From NCBI RefSeq assembly GCF_001955535.1, contig NZ_MPVN01000001.1, positions 682,001-746,000 of the forward strand: a stretch of DNA of 64,000 bases, given 5' to 3'. The DNA is from Paenibacillus sp. FSL H7-0326. Lineage in GTDB: Bacteria > Bacillota > Bacilli > Paenibacillales > Paenibacillaceae. Position numbers and translations under genes: made by a program. Below are positions 16,040-24,374 of this stretch, piece by piece (within the stretch, counting starts at the first letter, position 1; each line of letters opens with the position of its first letter). The notes under the pieces are model-generated. The model was not told the DNA's origin. It did no database searches and saw only the letters and a program-made list of their open reading frames with translations.

Positions 16040-16912
16040 ATGCGTAACTCACTGAACGCACCTGTTGATACTCGTATACCTGCGGATATCGAGCTGCCCT
16101 TCCGAATGCTCTACCATGAGACCAAGCCTTACGAGCACGAGCTTCCCGACCACCTCCATGATTGGCATGAAATGATCTGTGTTCATCAAGGACGGGGTAA
16201 AATATTTATCGATCATATGAGCCTCGATATGGGGCCAGGTGATCTGATTATTATTCCAGGTAACACCATTCATCGAATTTTTCCTGATCCGGATAATCTT
16301 CTAACCTCCACCGCCTTCTATATCAGCCCTGCCTTGTTTCACGGTATGGGAAATGAAGCAGCCTCAACTCTGCTGCTATTTGAGAGGCACCGCCAATCCA
16401 AAATCTATAAGCGGCAATTCAGCAGGCTGGAGCTAGACGATGTAAGTCAAATCATCGATCACATCTATAACGAAATGAACAGCCGCAAGTCCATGCGATC
16501 GTACTCCACGCTCCTTCACTTACAGCTTCTGCTCATCTACTTAACCCGGCTCAGCTCCGTCACAGATCAAGCACCAGCGATAATGTCCGGCCCTGAATGG
16601 CTTACTCAATCTTTATCCATTATAGAGCATAAGCTGCGTGACAAGGTCTCGCTTGCCCATTTGGCTAAGGAGGCTTCGGTGTCGCCCGCTCATTTCAGCC
16701 GCGTATTTAAGCAATTTACGGGAATGACGCCGACAGACTACATCTGTGCAAGACGGATTATCCTGTCCAAGGAACAGCTGATGCATAGCGATCAGACGAT
16801 GGCCGTTATTGCCGAGAGCTGCGGGTTTGACAGTCTTCCTCACTTTTACCGCATGTTTAAGAAACATACGGGGATGACGCCGGCGAACTATCGAAAAAGT
16901 ATACGGAAGTAG
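16040..16912 (+). CDS. AraC-family regulator, probable uxaBA activator
   Basis: A 290-residue regulator. The N-terminal cupin (HLHDWHEMICVHQGRGKIFI, GDLIIIPGNTIHRIFP) is followed by an AraC double HTH (VSLAHLAKEASVSPAHFSRV, AVIAESCGFDSLPHFYRMFK, ending TGMTPANYRKS). The ATG at 16040 was preferred to that at 16025 because TGAGGCG lies at correct spacing. It diverges from uxaBA over about 135 bases. Control of galacturonate catabolism is inferred from position. Confidence 0.9.
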   Translation: MRNSLNAPVDTRIPADIELPFRMLYHETKPYEHELPDHLHDWHEMICVHQGRGKIFIDHMSLDMGPGDLIIIPGNTIHRIFPDPDNLLTSTAFYISPALFHGMGNEAASTLLLFERHRQSKIYKRQFSRLELDDVSQIIDHIYNEMNSRKSMRSYSTLLHLQLLLIYLTRLSSVTDQAPAIMSGPEWLTQSLSIIEHKLRDKVSLAHLAKEASVSPAHFSRVFKQFTGMTPTDYICARRIILSKEQLMHSDQTMAVIAESCGFDSLPHFYRMFKKHTGMTPANYRKSIRK

Positions 16913-16967
16913 ATACGACGCCGATCCAACCAACTCGTGCCTTTGCCAGAGGAAGCCGTTTATGGAA

Positions 16968-17013
16968 AGAAAAAGCCCGGAGGAAGTGAAATTCCACTTC
17001 TCCCGGACTTTTT
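16968..17013. terminator. Hairpin terminator between convergent genes
   Basis: An interrupted stem pairs GAAGTG with CACTTC and CCGG with CCGG, flanked by AAAAAG on the left and CTTTTT on the right. It probably works for both the AraC-type gene and the HD-domain gene. Confidence 0.7.
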
Positions 17014-17056
17014 ATCAGAACTGCCCACGCAATTCAACTATTTGTATATACGCAGC

Positions 17057-17653
17057 CTATTCAGGCAGTAAGTATCCTTTTTCTACTGCCTGCTCAAGCA
17101 GGCTTGCTGCATAGTCAGCAAGTACAGGAGAGGCTTCTGCTATGACTGCAACACGTGCTTTTACTGCGCTGACGGATACCTGATGTGCTCTCCATGCTTT
17201 TCCTTCCGTATAGAAGTTATGCAGCACCGGATGAAGACGATCCATAGCCGCAGCATATTTGGCTTCATTCGTCAGCCCTTCTTCAAATTCAAGCCACAGA
17301 TTCATCCACTCGCTTGCTTGCTCGTCCGGAAGTAATCCAAAGATCCGCTTGGCCGCCGCTACCTCTCTATCCCATTTATCCTCATAGCCTTTGACATCAT
17401 ACGCAAAGGTATCTCCTGCATCGATCTCAACCAGATCATGAATCAGCAGCATATGAACTACTTTCTTCAGATCCAGTTGATCATCAATCGCATGTTCTTT
17501 CAAGAGTAGAGCCATGACAGCGATATGCCAGGTATGCTCCGCATCATTCTCCCGCCGTGAGCCGTTCATCAGATACGACTGGCGAAGCACATGCTTAAGC
17601 TCATCAATCTCGCGAATAAATTCAATTTGTTTGGCAACTCGTTCTATACTCAC
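17057..17653 (-). CDS. HD-domain phosphohydrolase, YfbR/5'-deoxynucleotidase-like
   Basis: A 198-residue HD protein. Metal ligands are visible in RRENDAEHTWHIAVMA, HMLLIHDLVEIDAGDT and the later AAAMDRLHPVLHN. This pattern is typical of YfbR/YGK1-type nucleoside 5'-monophosphatases, but the substrate cannot be read from sequence. The start is GTG at 17651-17653, nine bases after AAGGAG. It is a monocistronic gene convergent with the AraC regulator and divergent from the TetM-like gene. Confidence 0.85.
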   Translation of the reverse strand: MSIERVAKQIEFIREIDELKHVLRQSYLMNGSRRENDAEHTWHIAVMALLLKEHAIDDQLDLKKVVHMLLIHDLVEIDAGDTFAYDVKGYEDKWDREVAAAKRIFGLLPDEQASEWMNLWLEFEEGLTNEAKYAAAMDRLHPVLHNFYTEGKAWRAHQVSVSAVKARVAVIAEASPVLADYAASLLEQAVEKGYLLPE

Positions 17654-17800
17654 TGTTACATTCTCCTTATCCTGCTCATCAATTCATATTTCATCTATGT
17701 CCTGCTCTTAAGCATACCACTCCGGGTTTATTGAAGCCAAGTTCTGAGCACATGGATAAGGTTGTCTGCTGGATTATAGCCTCTCATCATCAAACTGCTG

Positions 17801-17809
17801 TGGTATAAT
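17801..17809 (+). promoter_or_regulatory. Extended -10 promoter of the TetM-like gene
   Basis: TGG immediately followed by TATAAT, an extended -10 element, 50 bases before the start codon. No good -35 is seen, as is common with extended -10 promoters. Confidence 0.55.
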
Positions 17810-17862
17810 TATGTTATAAAAATGGCTGTTGCATTAGAGTTGAAATACTGAGGGGTTTGATC

Positions 17863-19839
17863 GTGGCTAAACATCATCGTAATGTTGGTATTTTCGCGCA
17901 TGTCGACGCAGGTAAAACGACGACAACTGAGCAAATACTGTATCAAAGCGGAGTTATCCGTGCGCTGGGCAGTGTAAATGAAGGAACAGCATTCACCGAT
18001 TCGCTGGACATTGAGAAACAAAGAGGAATATCTGTCAAGGCTGCAGCGACCTCTTTTGTATGGAAGGATTGTACGGTAAATTTAGTAGATACGCCTGGGC
18101 ATATTGACTTTATATCTGAGGTGGAACGCAGTCTTCGGGTTATGGATGGAGCCATCCTGATCATATCCGCCGCCGACGGGGTACAAGCACAGACGGAAAC
18201 CATTTGGAAAGCACTTCGCAAACTACATATTCCTACTATCATTTATGTGAACAAAATGGATCGGCCAGCTATTTCTCTCACGGATATCATGGACAATATA
18301 ACTTCACTCTTATCACCAGCGGCCTTGCCTGTTCAGCAGGTTCAGTTCGATCATGAGGTGCTGCGTGAGGCGGTATCCATTTTCACTGAAGATGGAATTG
18401 ACGCTCGTGAGGAACATAACATCATTGCTGAATGGCTGGCTGATCAGGATGAGGAATTTCTGGAACGATTCATTGAAGGTGAGGAAATTCCACCAGATGA
18501 GCTCCAGGAGCGAATCGCAGCCGAAGTAAGACATGGGAATGCTTTTCCTGTCTGCTTTGGCTCGTCTCAAAAAGGAATTGGAATTCGAGAATTAATGGAA
18601 GCCATCATCGATTATCTGCCTGGACCAGCTGGCAATGCGGATGGCCCTCTCTCGGGTGTCGTCTTCAAAGTAGACAGAGACAGAACAATGGGAAGAGCGG
18701 TCTATGTCCGGCTCTATAGTGGTAAATTACATACTCGGGATACCGTCACCATTATGAACCGGGGCTTGGAGGAGAAAGTAACTCAAATCCGCAAATTCGA
18801 AGGAAGAAAAGCGATTGACCTCGGCCAATTTGAGGCAGGGGACATTGCTGCGGTTTACGGCCTTCATGAAGCTCAGATCGGAGACATCATCGGGAGTGAG
18901 TCATACGTTCCTCCACTGCCAGGAATGGCCGTCCCGCTGCTCACCGTTCAAGTACACTGCAAGGACACTGCACAGTATCCTTCCCTCATCGCAGCCCTTC
19001 AGGAATTATCAGATGAGGACCCGCTGCTTGGCCTGACATGGCTCAAGGATGAACGGGAGCTTCATCTGAAAGTAATGGGATCCATTCAACTCGAGATCCT
19101 GGAGAGCATTTTGCTGAGCAGATTCGGGCTTGCTGTCACTTTTGATCCACCATCTGTTATCTATAAAGAAACGCCAGCAGCTGAAGGAGAAGGGTTCATC
19201 GCCTATACCATGCCTAAGCCTTGCTGGGCTGTACTTCGGTTTGCCATTCGGCCTCTTCCTCGTGGCAGTGGTCTTGTCTATCGCTCAGAGGTTCGTTATG
19301 ACCATCTATTGGAGCGCTATCAGAATGAAGTGGCACGCCGTGTGCCAGAAGCGCTGGAGCAAGGGTTGTATGGCTGGGAAGTAACAGATCTTGAGGTCGT
19401 ACTGACCTATGGAGAGCATCATGTGTGGCATACACATCCGCTCGATTTTGTAGTGGCAACTCCCATGGGCATTATGGATGGATTAGATCAAGTGAGAACG
19501 ACGCTGCTTGAGCCGATGCAGCATTTTCGAATTACCGTGCCGGAAGTGAACGGCGGTAAGGTCCTTAGTGAACTGGTTCATATGCGGGCCGTGTTTGAAG
19601 CACCTTATATCGCACACGGACGATGCACCGTAGAAGGGATTATTCCGGTAGCCACATCCCTGAATTATCCGGTTCAGCTTCGTTCAGAGACGAAAGGCAG
19701 CGGAATCATGACGACGAGCTACGCGGGATATCAGGCATGCCCCGAAGGCATCATTGCCACTCGTAAAAGACGGGGGGTTGATCCACGGGATCAGTCACGT
19801 TACATCCTTGCGGTTCGCAATGCCATCAGTTCGTCATAA
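17863..19839 (+). CDS. TetM/TetO-like translational GTPase (ribosomal protection family)
   Basis: A 658-residue EF-G-like GTPase. G motifs are FAHVDAGKTTT (P-loop, about 12-20), VDTPGHIDF and VNKMD. Sequence order and length follow Tet(M)/Otr(A) ribosomal protection proteins, including KQRGISVKAAATSF and RVMDGAILIISAADGVQAQT. These proteins remove tetracycline from the ribosomal decoding site. The domain IV loop here reads HHVWHTHP from residue 519, aligning without gaps to the Tet(M) YYSPVSTP loop, so the drug-clashing Ser-Pro-Val tip is absent and resistance is uncertain. I use the GTG at 17863, seven bases after GAGGGG, rather than the TTG at 17857. Confidence 0.85.
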   Translation: MAKHHRNVGIFAHVDAGKTTTTEQILYQSGVIRALGSVNEGTAFTDSLDIEKQRGISVKAAATSFVWKDCTVNLVDTPGHIDFISEVERSLRVMDGAILIISAADGVQAQTETIWKALRKLHIPTIIYVNKMDRPAISLTDIMDNITSLLSPAALPVQQVQFDHEVLREAVSIFTEDGIDAREEHNIIAEWLADQDEEFLERFIEGEEIPPDELQERIAAEVRHGNAFPVCFGSSQKGIGIRELMEAIIDYLPGPAGNADGPLSGVVFKVDRDRTMGRAVYVRLYSGKLHTRDTVTIMNRGLEEKVTQIRKFEGRKAIDLGQFEAGDIAAVYGLHEAQIGDIIGSESYVPPLPGMAVPLLTVQVHCKDTAQYPSLIAALQELSDEDPLLGLTWLKDERELHLKVMGSIQLEILESILLSRFGLAVTFDPPSVIYKETPAAEGEGFIAYTMPKPCWAVLRFAIRPLPRGSGLVYRSEVRYDHLLERYQNEVARRVPEALEQGLYGWEVTDLEVVLTYGEHHVWHTHPLDFVVATPMGIMDGLDQVRTTLLEPMQHFRITVPEVNGGKVLSELVHMRAVFEAPYIAHGRCTVEGIIPVATSLNYPVQLRSETKGSGIMTTSYAGYQACPEGIIATRKRRGVDPRDQSRYILAVRNAISSS

Positions 19840-19874
19840 CAGTAGATTAGATAGAAATTATACGGAGGAGATTT

Positions 19875-20549
19875 ATGAGCAAAATCTTAGGCTTTGGACT
19901 TCTGCTTTACCTTTTCGGCAATCCTTTCGTTGCTATTATCGTATTGCTGCTCATCATTTACTTTCTAGACCGCAGATTTGTCGGTGTGTTCCCAAGCCTG
20001 ACCAAGCCGTATAAACGAATGCGGAATATATCCAAAAACCGCCAGCAAATCGCGATGAACCCAAATGATGTGACGGCAAAGCTTGATCTTGCGAGACTAC
20101 TCATTGAACGCAAAAAGTTTAAAGAGGGGAATGAACTGCTGCGATCCATTGAAGGAGCCTATGAGCATTCGGCTGAATATTGGGATGCACTAGGGACGAC
20201 GGAACTTCACCTTGGACAGCTTGAATCTGGAGAACAAAATATTCTCAGAGCGCTTGAGATCAACCCAAGAGTAAAATACGGGCAGCCTTATCTGCGGCTT
20301 GCCTCTGCTTACAGAGACAAAGAACACAGCAAGGCCCTTCGCTATGTAGAACAATTCCAGGAAATCTCTTCTTCTTCCAGCGAATCGTATTACTACCTTG
20401 GCCTGGTCTATCGTGCACTGGGACAGCCGGCTGAAGCCAAGGAGGCCTTCAATCAGTCAATTCAGGTCTATCGATCTCTGCCGAAGTACAAGAAGCGCCA
20501 AGAACGGCGCTGGGCGGTGCGCAGCCTATTCCGCAAAATGATGAACTAA
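19875..20549 (+). CDS. Membrane-anchored TPR protein
   Basis: A 224-residue protein. An N-terminal hydrophobic segment (GLLLYLFGNPFVAIIVLLLI, about 8-30) is followed by about four tetratricopeptide-like helical repeats (VTAKLDLARLLIERKKFKEG, EYWDALGTTELHLGQLESGE, ESYYYLGLVYRALGQPAEAK). TPR domains bind other proteins; the partner is unknown. It lies 35 bases after the TetM-like gene behind GGAGGAG, so the two are probably co-transcribed. Confidence 0.8.
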   Translation: MSKILGFGLLLYLFGNPFVAIIVLLLIIYFLDRRFVGVFPSLTKPYKRMRNISKNRQQIAMNPNDVTAKLDLARLLIERKKFKEGNELLRSIEGAYEHSAEYWDALGTTELHLGQLESGEQNILRALEINPRVKYGQPYLRLASAYRDKEHSKALRYVEQFQEISSSSSESYYYLGLVYRALGQPAEAKEAFNQSIQVYRSLPKYKKRQERRWAVRSLFRKMMN

Positions 20550-20589
20550 TTTATTGCACTTCACTAGTAAATGTTCTATACCATTTACA

Positions 20590-20630
20590 AACAGCTGTAC
20601 TCCAGAATTGTGGAATACAGCTGTTTTCTT
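20590..20630. terminator. Bidirectional terminator
   Basis: AACAGCTGTA (20590-20599) pairs with TACAGCTGTT (20616-20625), with an inner TCCA/TGGA, followed by TTCTTG. It lies between convergent genes. Confidence 0.75.
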
Positions 20631-20632
20631 GT

Positions 20633-21679
20633 CTATTTCGATGGATTCAAAATGCTTGCCAGTTGATCTCTATTCTTGTCCATCCATTTCATTCGTGCAT
20701 ACAGTTCCTCCAATTGCCGCTCCACTACAGCATATGAGTCTATGCCCTTTCTCCACCTGGATATGAAGTGCATTACAACATCAAGCCGGCGAAGCAGAAT
20801 CAGCAGCGGTATTACCGCTCTCTCGTCCTCTCCTAACACAATCACCGAAGTGAAGCCAGATATGAGTGCAATACAATTCTCCCACATCTCCTCTTCCTCA
20901 TGACCCAGCATATCCGATAATGGAACAGCCAGCTCCATGACTCTCGCATCAAGCGTCGCAAACTCAAAATCCAGAATGGCATAAATTTGACCTTGATCAT
21001 TCTCCAGCACATTAGAAGCATTAAGATCACCGTGAACGATTTGATGCGGCAGCTGATCGATGAAACGAAGGGCTTCAAATAGCTGAGCAACTGACTCTGC
21101 CATCTCCTTCATCTGATGAGCTTGATGCTGAAAGGCCGGATCAGGCTGATTGAGAAAAGAGAGCAGATATGCAGGCGGGCATTCCGGATACGAAATATCC
21201 AGCCTATAATAAGGCGGGTATACGGGAGTATGGGTCAATTCTACACGCGATAAGGCAGCAGAGAGCTGACCCGCCTGTAGACCGAGCTGTTCATAATGCT
21301 GAGGTGCTGTAAGCTCTGGATTCCGGCCTTCTTTATATCGAAATAGAGCCGCTATTTTACCATTACAATAAGTAATTGTGTTCCCTTGCGGTGTATGTAC
21401 TAATTCAGGAATTTCAAATCTTCTCTCTATTCGTGATAGAGAATCAAGCACCGCATGCTCATACAGAACCTTGTCTTGATCCTGATGTGATTCATACAGC
21501 CTGAGCACATACTCTTGGTTCCTGATTCGTAATCGATAGGATGAATTATTCATTCCACCACGAAGTCGGGTAATGCTTGGCTCTGCTGCTGCTTCATGAT
21601 CGGGTCCAGCGAAATAGCTGCTCCATATGTCCTGAAGGATATGAAGTTCATCATCCTGTTTAGGCTTGTCCATACTCAT
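20633..21679 (-). CDS. Aminoglycoside-phosphotransferase-fold kinase
   Basis: A 348-residue APH-family protein. The N-lobe (about 30-130; TRLRGGMNNSSYRL, then EYVLRLYE with the ATP-site Lys replaced by Arg) is followed by the C-lobe with catalytic loop QIVHGDLNASNVL and metal motif AILDFEFATLD. APH-fold members phosphorylate antibiotics, choline, homoserine or sugars, and the substrate is not clear here. It is preceded by AGGAGAG. It is unlikely to be a classical resistance determinant, given chromosomal housekeeping neighbours, though that cannot be excluded. Confidence 0.82.
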   Translation of the reverse strand: MSMDKPKQDDELHILQDIWSSYFAGPDHEAAAEPSITRLRGGMNNSSYRLRIRNQEYVLRLYESHQDQDKVLYEHAVLDSLSRIERRFEIPELVHTPQGNTITYCNGKIAALFRYKEGRNPELTAPQHYEQLGLQAGQLSAALSRVELTHTPVYPPYYRLDISYPECPPAYLLSFLNQPDPAFQHQAHQMKEMAESVAQLFEALRFIDQLPHQIVHGDLNASNVLENDQGQIYAILDFEFATLDARVMELAVPLSDMLGHEEEEMWENCIALISGFTSVIVLGEDERAVIPLLILLRRLDVVMHFISRWRKGIDSYAVVERQLEELYARMKWMDKNRDQLASILNPSK

Positions 21680-21759
21680 ACATCACTCTCTCCTTATGTT
21701 CAGGCACTTCCTGTTGGGAGGAACACAAGCTGCAATACCTGTGCTCCCCTTTACTCCTA

Positions 21760-22419
21760 TTACTTCCTTCGAACACTTATATTTCCTATCGATGCTAAAG
21801 GATCATAACCCAGTCTAGCAAGCTGGTCATCAATGACACGGTAGCCCTTGCTGCTTGGATGCACTTGATCAATAAACAGCAGCTCGCGCTCTCTCCCCTG
21901 AAAAGCTTGTAATAACGGAGCTGTGGCAATATTCTTGCTCGTAAAGCTTATCAAAAATTCATTATACTGCCTCACAAATTGATATGCTGCTTCACTTCGC
22001 GGCAAAGGATTATATAGTCCGATTAGACGAATAAAGTAGGGGTGTGATTTCTTCTTGAGCTGTCGAATCTGAGAAATAATTTCTGACACATGCTTCTCAC
22101 AAGACTCAAGCGTTTCAATAAGCACTGGGGATAGCAAATTCCCTCTAGCTGAACGCGCTGCCCGAATCAGATCGTTACCGCCTATCGAAATCGTAATCAC
22201 ATCGGCCTCTTTAATTAAATATCGCAAGTGCTCATCATATTTTACCATGGACAACAGTCCTCGTGAGGTTAATCCATTCACTCCTCTATTACTGACAAGC
22301 ACCATGCTGCCTAAATGATATTCTAGTTTTTTTCGGTAGAGAGGTACAAATCCGCTGCCAAACAATGCACCGATTCCAACGGTGAGTGAATCTCCAAGGG
22401 CTAAATATCGGTACACCAT
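21760..22419 (-). CDS. GDSL/SGNH lipase-like hydrolase
   Basis: A 219-residue SGNH hydrolase: YLALGDSLTVGIGALFG (Ser), NRGVNGLTSRGLL (Gly), SIGGNDLIRAA (Asn) and FIDQVHPSSKGY (Asp and His). It resembles the Bacillus spore lipase LipC/YcsK group and YpmR-type esterases more than the carbohydrate esterase at 7119. No clear signal peptide is seen. An AAAGGAGG site precedes the ATG. The substrate is probably a lipid or short ester. Confidence 0.85.
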   Translation of the reverse strand: MVYRYLALGDSLTVGIGALFGSGFVPLYRKKLEYHLGSMVLVSNRGVNGLTSRGLLSMVKYDEHLRYLIKEADVITISIGGNDLIRAARSARGNLLSPVLIETLESCEKHVSEIISQIRQLKKKSHPYFIRLIGLYNPLPRSEAAYQFVRQYNEFLISFTSKNIATAPLLQAFQGRERELLFIDQVHPSSKGYRVIDDQLARLGYDPLASIGNISVRRK

Positions 22420-22611
22420 ATGATTTCCCTCCTTTTATTTTGCTGCTGATCTATTCTAGCTTATGGAGGAATTCAGACTTTTGGCACGGCAAGTTGTCCT
22501 TGAGAAGGCTTCCTTCTCACAAAAAAACACATACGAACGAATCGAATAAAGGCTCCGAAACGTTCAGCATGTGTTCTCTTAATAAGAAATGAATTCTTAT
22601 GAATATAAAGC

Positions 22612-22812
22612 TTAAATGAAATAAGCAGCAATACTTCCGACCAGCATGCCCCCGATAAAATAGACGCCGCTCTGAGGAAATTTTACCTTGCGTAATTCAG
22701 CATACACAACGGCAAGAAAGAGCACGAACATAATGAGCTTCAGCCACAAAACTAAAAAAGGAACCGCTAGACCAAGCAATAAACCTATGATTCTGTACAC
22801 TGCTGTTGACAA
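22612..22812 (-). CDS. Small two-span membrane protein
   Basis: A 66-residue protein with two hydrophobic helices (GLLLGLAVPFLVLWLKLIMF and YFIGGMLVGSIAAYFI) around a short polar linker with RKVKFPQS. No family is recognised. No strong ribosome binding site is visible, which lowers confidence, although the hydrophobic pattern is not random. Confidence 0.5.
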   Translation of the reverse strand: MSTAVYRIIGLLLGLAVPFLVLWLKLIMFVLFLAVVYAELRKVKFPQSGVYFIGGMLVGSIAAYFI

Positions 22813-22880
22813 TATACTCTGCTTCTCGCTTGTGAGTTATCCTTCAAACACTGCTAATGCTTCCTTGTCTGCAACTAGGC

Positions 22881-23306
22881 TTATTCCTCTTCCTCTGTTT
22901 CAAAGACACAGCGGAAGCGTTCAACCCCAGGATACTTCTCTCCCAGGCTGTAAACGACAAAGCCCACATTGCGATAAAAATCAACCGCTTCTTCGTCGGT
23001 TTCCGCCATAACCGTCTCAGGCTGAAGACTGCTGATCATTTCTGAGATAATTCCGCGGCCATATCCTTTTTCCCGATTCTCGGGAAGTACAGCCAAATGC
23101 TTAATCATCACTTTACTCCCATCCTGCTCAAGTCCGATGAGTGCAACGAGCTGTCCTTCATCTTCTAGTCCGAGCAGCTGCGCGGAATCATTATCTTTAT
23201 ACATCGCAAGTGCTGCTTGAATATGAGATTCTTCTGGGAGTGTCGAATATCCGATCAGCTCCTCTACGATGGCATCATGTATACGATCTTTAATAGAAAC
23301 TAACAA
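22881..23306 (-). CDS. GNAT N-acetyltransferase
   Basis: A 141-residue GNAT-fold protein. The acetyl-CoA loop is HLAVLPENREKGYGRGII (motif A, Q/R-x-x-G-x-G/A type), and the C-terminal strand region is EEAVDFYRNVGFVVYSLGEK. The start is TTG at 23304-23306, eight bases after GGGAGG. The acceptor substrate is unknown. It is a stand-alone gene in the same orientation as the BadF-type kinase upstream. Confidence 0.85.
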   Translation of the reverse strand: MLVSIKDRIHDAIVEELIGYSTLPEESHIQAALAMYKDNDSAQLLGLEDEGQLVALIGLEQDGSKVMIKHLAVLPENREKGYGRGIISEMISSLQPETVMAETDEEAVDFYRNVGFVVYSLGEKYPGVERFRCVFETEEEE

Positions 23307-23363
23307 AATGAAATCCTCCCTGTCCTAATATCCTTAACTATACGTACTTTAGGACTTTTGGCG

Positions 23364-24374
23364 TTAGATTTCAAGTTTATTGATATTATACGGCTGCCCA
23401 AGCCTATTCATCATAGATTCAGTTGTTCTTCTGCCCACTGCTTCATAGGCCATCATGACAGCACCAATATCACTTGGGAGCCTCTGTTCAACGTATACGA
23501 ACTTAGGATCCGTCTCATTTTTTATTCCGCTGCCGTTCTTCAATTGTGCAAGTACGGCCTTCTTCAGATAGGGTGAAGTAATGCAGCTTCCGCTGAATGA
23601 CACAAGAATTTCAGAAGCGCGGAACGTAGCACCGATCAGCCGGATGCCGACGGCTGTTTGTCTAGCTGCCTCGTTGCATATGTTGACAGCCAGCGGGATA
23701 CCGGTGTCAGCGGCTTCTGTAATGAGATGTGCCATATCCCCGAGCATCCGGTTCTGGCTGCGTTTGTCCACTCCATATCCGCGGAGAGCCAGCTCAGCCA
23801 GCTCCTGTGTTGATGAGCATCCTAAGTGCTGAAGCATTAGGCCGACTAAAGGCAGGTCAGCTTCTTCATCATAGCCGGAGATAATCGCATACACCGTTTC
23901 ATAGGTTATGAATCGGGCTGCGACACGGGCGTAATGGGCAAAGTCATCATTTCGCACCATTCTGCCTTCTTCATTTATACCGAAAATAAGGGATCCTGTT
24001 CCTCCAATCGCTACAATTCCCGGACGTCCTAAAAAAATGGATCGATGGGCAGCCAGCGTATCATTAACCACCTGACCATGAGTGGAGATTCCTAGCTCAT
24101 GAAGAACCTCCATTGCCCACTTCTCGTCTCCAGGCTGATCTATCCCAGCGAGTGCGGCCGTAATCGAAGTGACATGTTCCAGCTGTCTTCCTGCTGCACT
24201 TAAGGCATCAAGAATACCGGTGCGAAGATGCTCTTCCGCCTGTATATTGTGCAGGCGATTCGTACCGCCTTTGCGCACCTGAGCCAGAATCTGTCCTGTA
24301 AAGTCGGCAACCGTGACTCTTGTATAGCTTCCTCCTCCGTCAATTCCGATCACGATGTTATCTCTATTGTTCAT
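23364..24374 (-). CDS. BadF/BadG-type N-acetylglucosamine-kinase-like ATPase
   Basis: A 336-residue ASKHA-fold ATPase. The phosphate-1 motif is VIGIDGGGSYTRVTVAD, phosphate-2 is GIVAIGGTGSLIFGIN, and the C-terminal lobe carries VSFSGSCITSPYLKKAV. These define the BcrAD/BadFG family, whose Firmicute members are usually N-acetylglucosamine or related amino-sugar kinases. The start ATG (AAGGAG upstream) lies inside the 3' end of the PLC-like gene, with an 11-base overlap. No N-acetylglucosamine transport or murQ gene is adjacent, so the substrate is inferred only from family. Confidence 0.87.
   Translation of the reverse strand: MNNRDNIVIGIDGGGSYTRVTVADFTGQILAQVRKGGTNRLHNIQAEEHLRTGILDALSAAGRQLEHVTSITAALAGIDQPGDEKWAMEVLHELGISTHGQVVNDTLAAHRSIFLGRPGIVAIGGTGSLIFGINEEGRMVRNDDFAHYARVAARFITYETVYAIISGYDEEADLPLVGLMLQHLGCSSTQELAELALRGYGVDKRSQNRMLGDMAHLITEAADTGIPLAVNICNEAARQTAVGIRLIGATFRASEILVSFSGSCITSPYLKKAVLAQLKNGSGIKNETDPKFVYVEQRLPSDIGAVMMAYEAVGRRTTESMMNRLGQPYNINKLEI

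Noticed and set aside
20633..21679. Aminoglycoside resistance gene
   Set aside because: Only the general APH fold is visible; no specific resistance family signature or mobile context was seen, so the substrate is left open.
22501..22519. Perfect 8-bp hairpin TGAGAAGG/CCTTCTCA as a terminator
   Set aside because: No T-run follows on either strand in the direction needed; the A-run on the plus side is on the wrong side for either gene.
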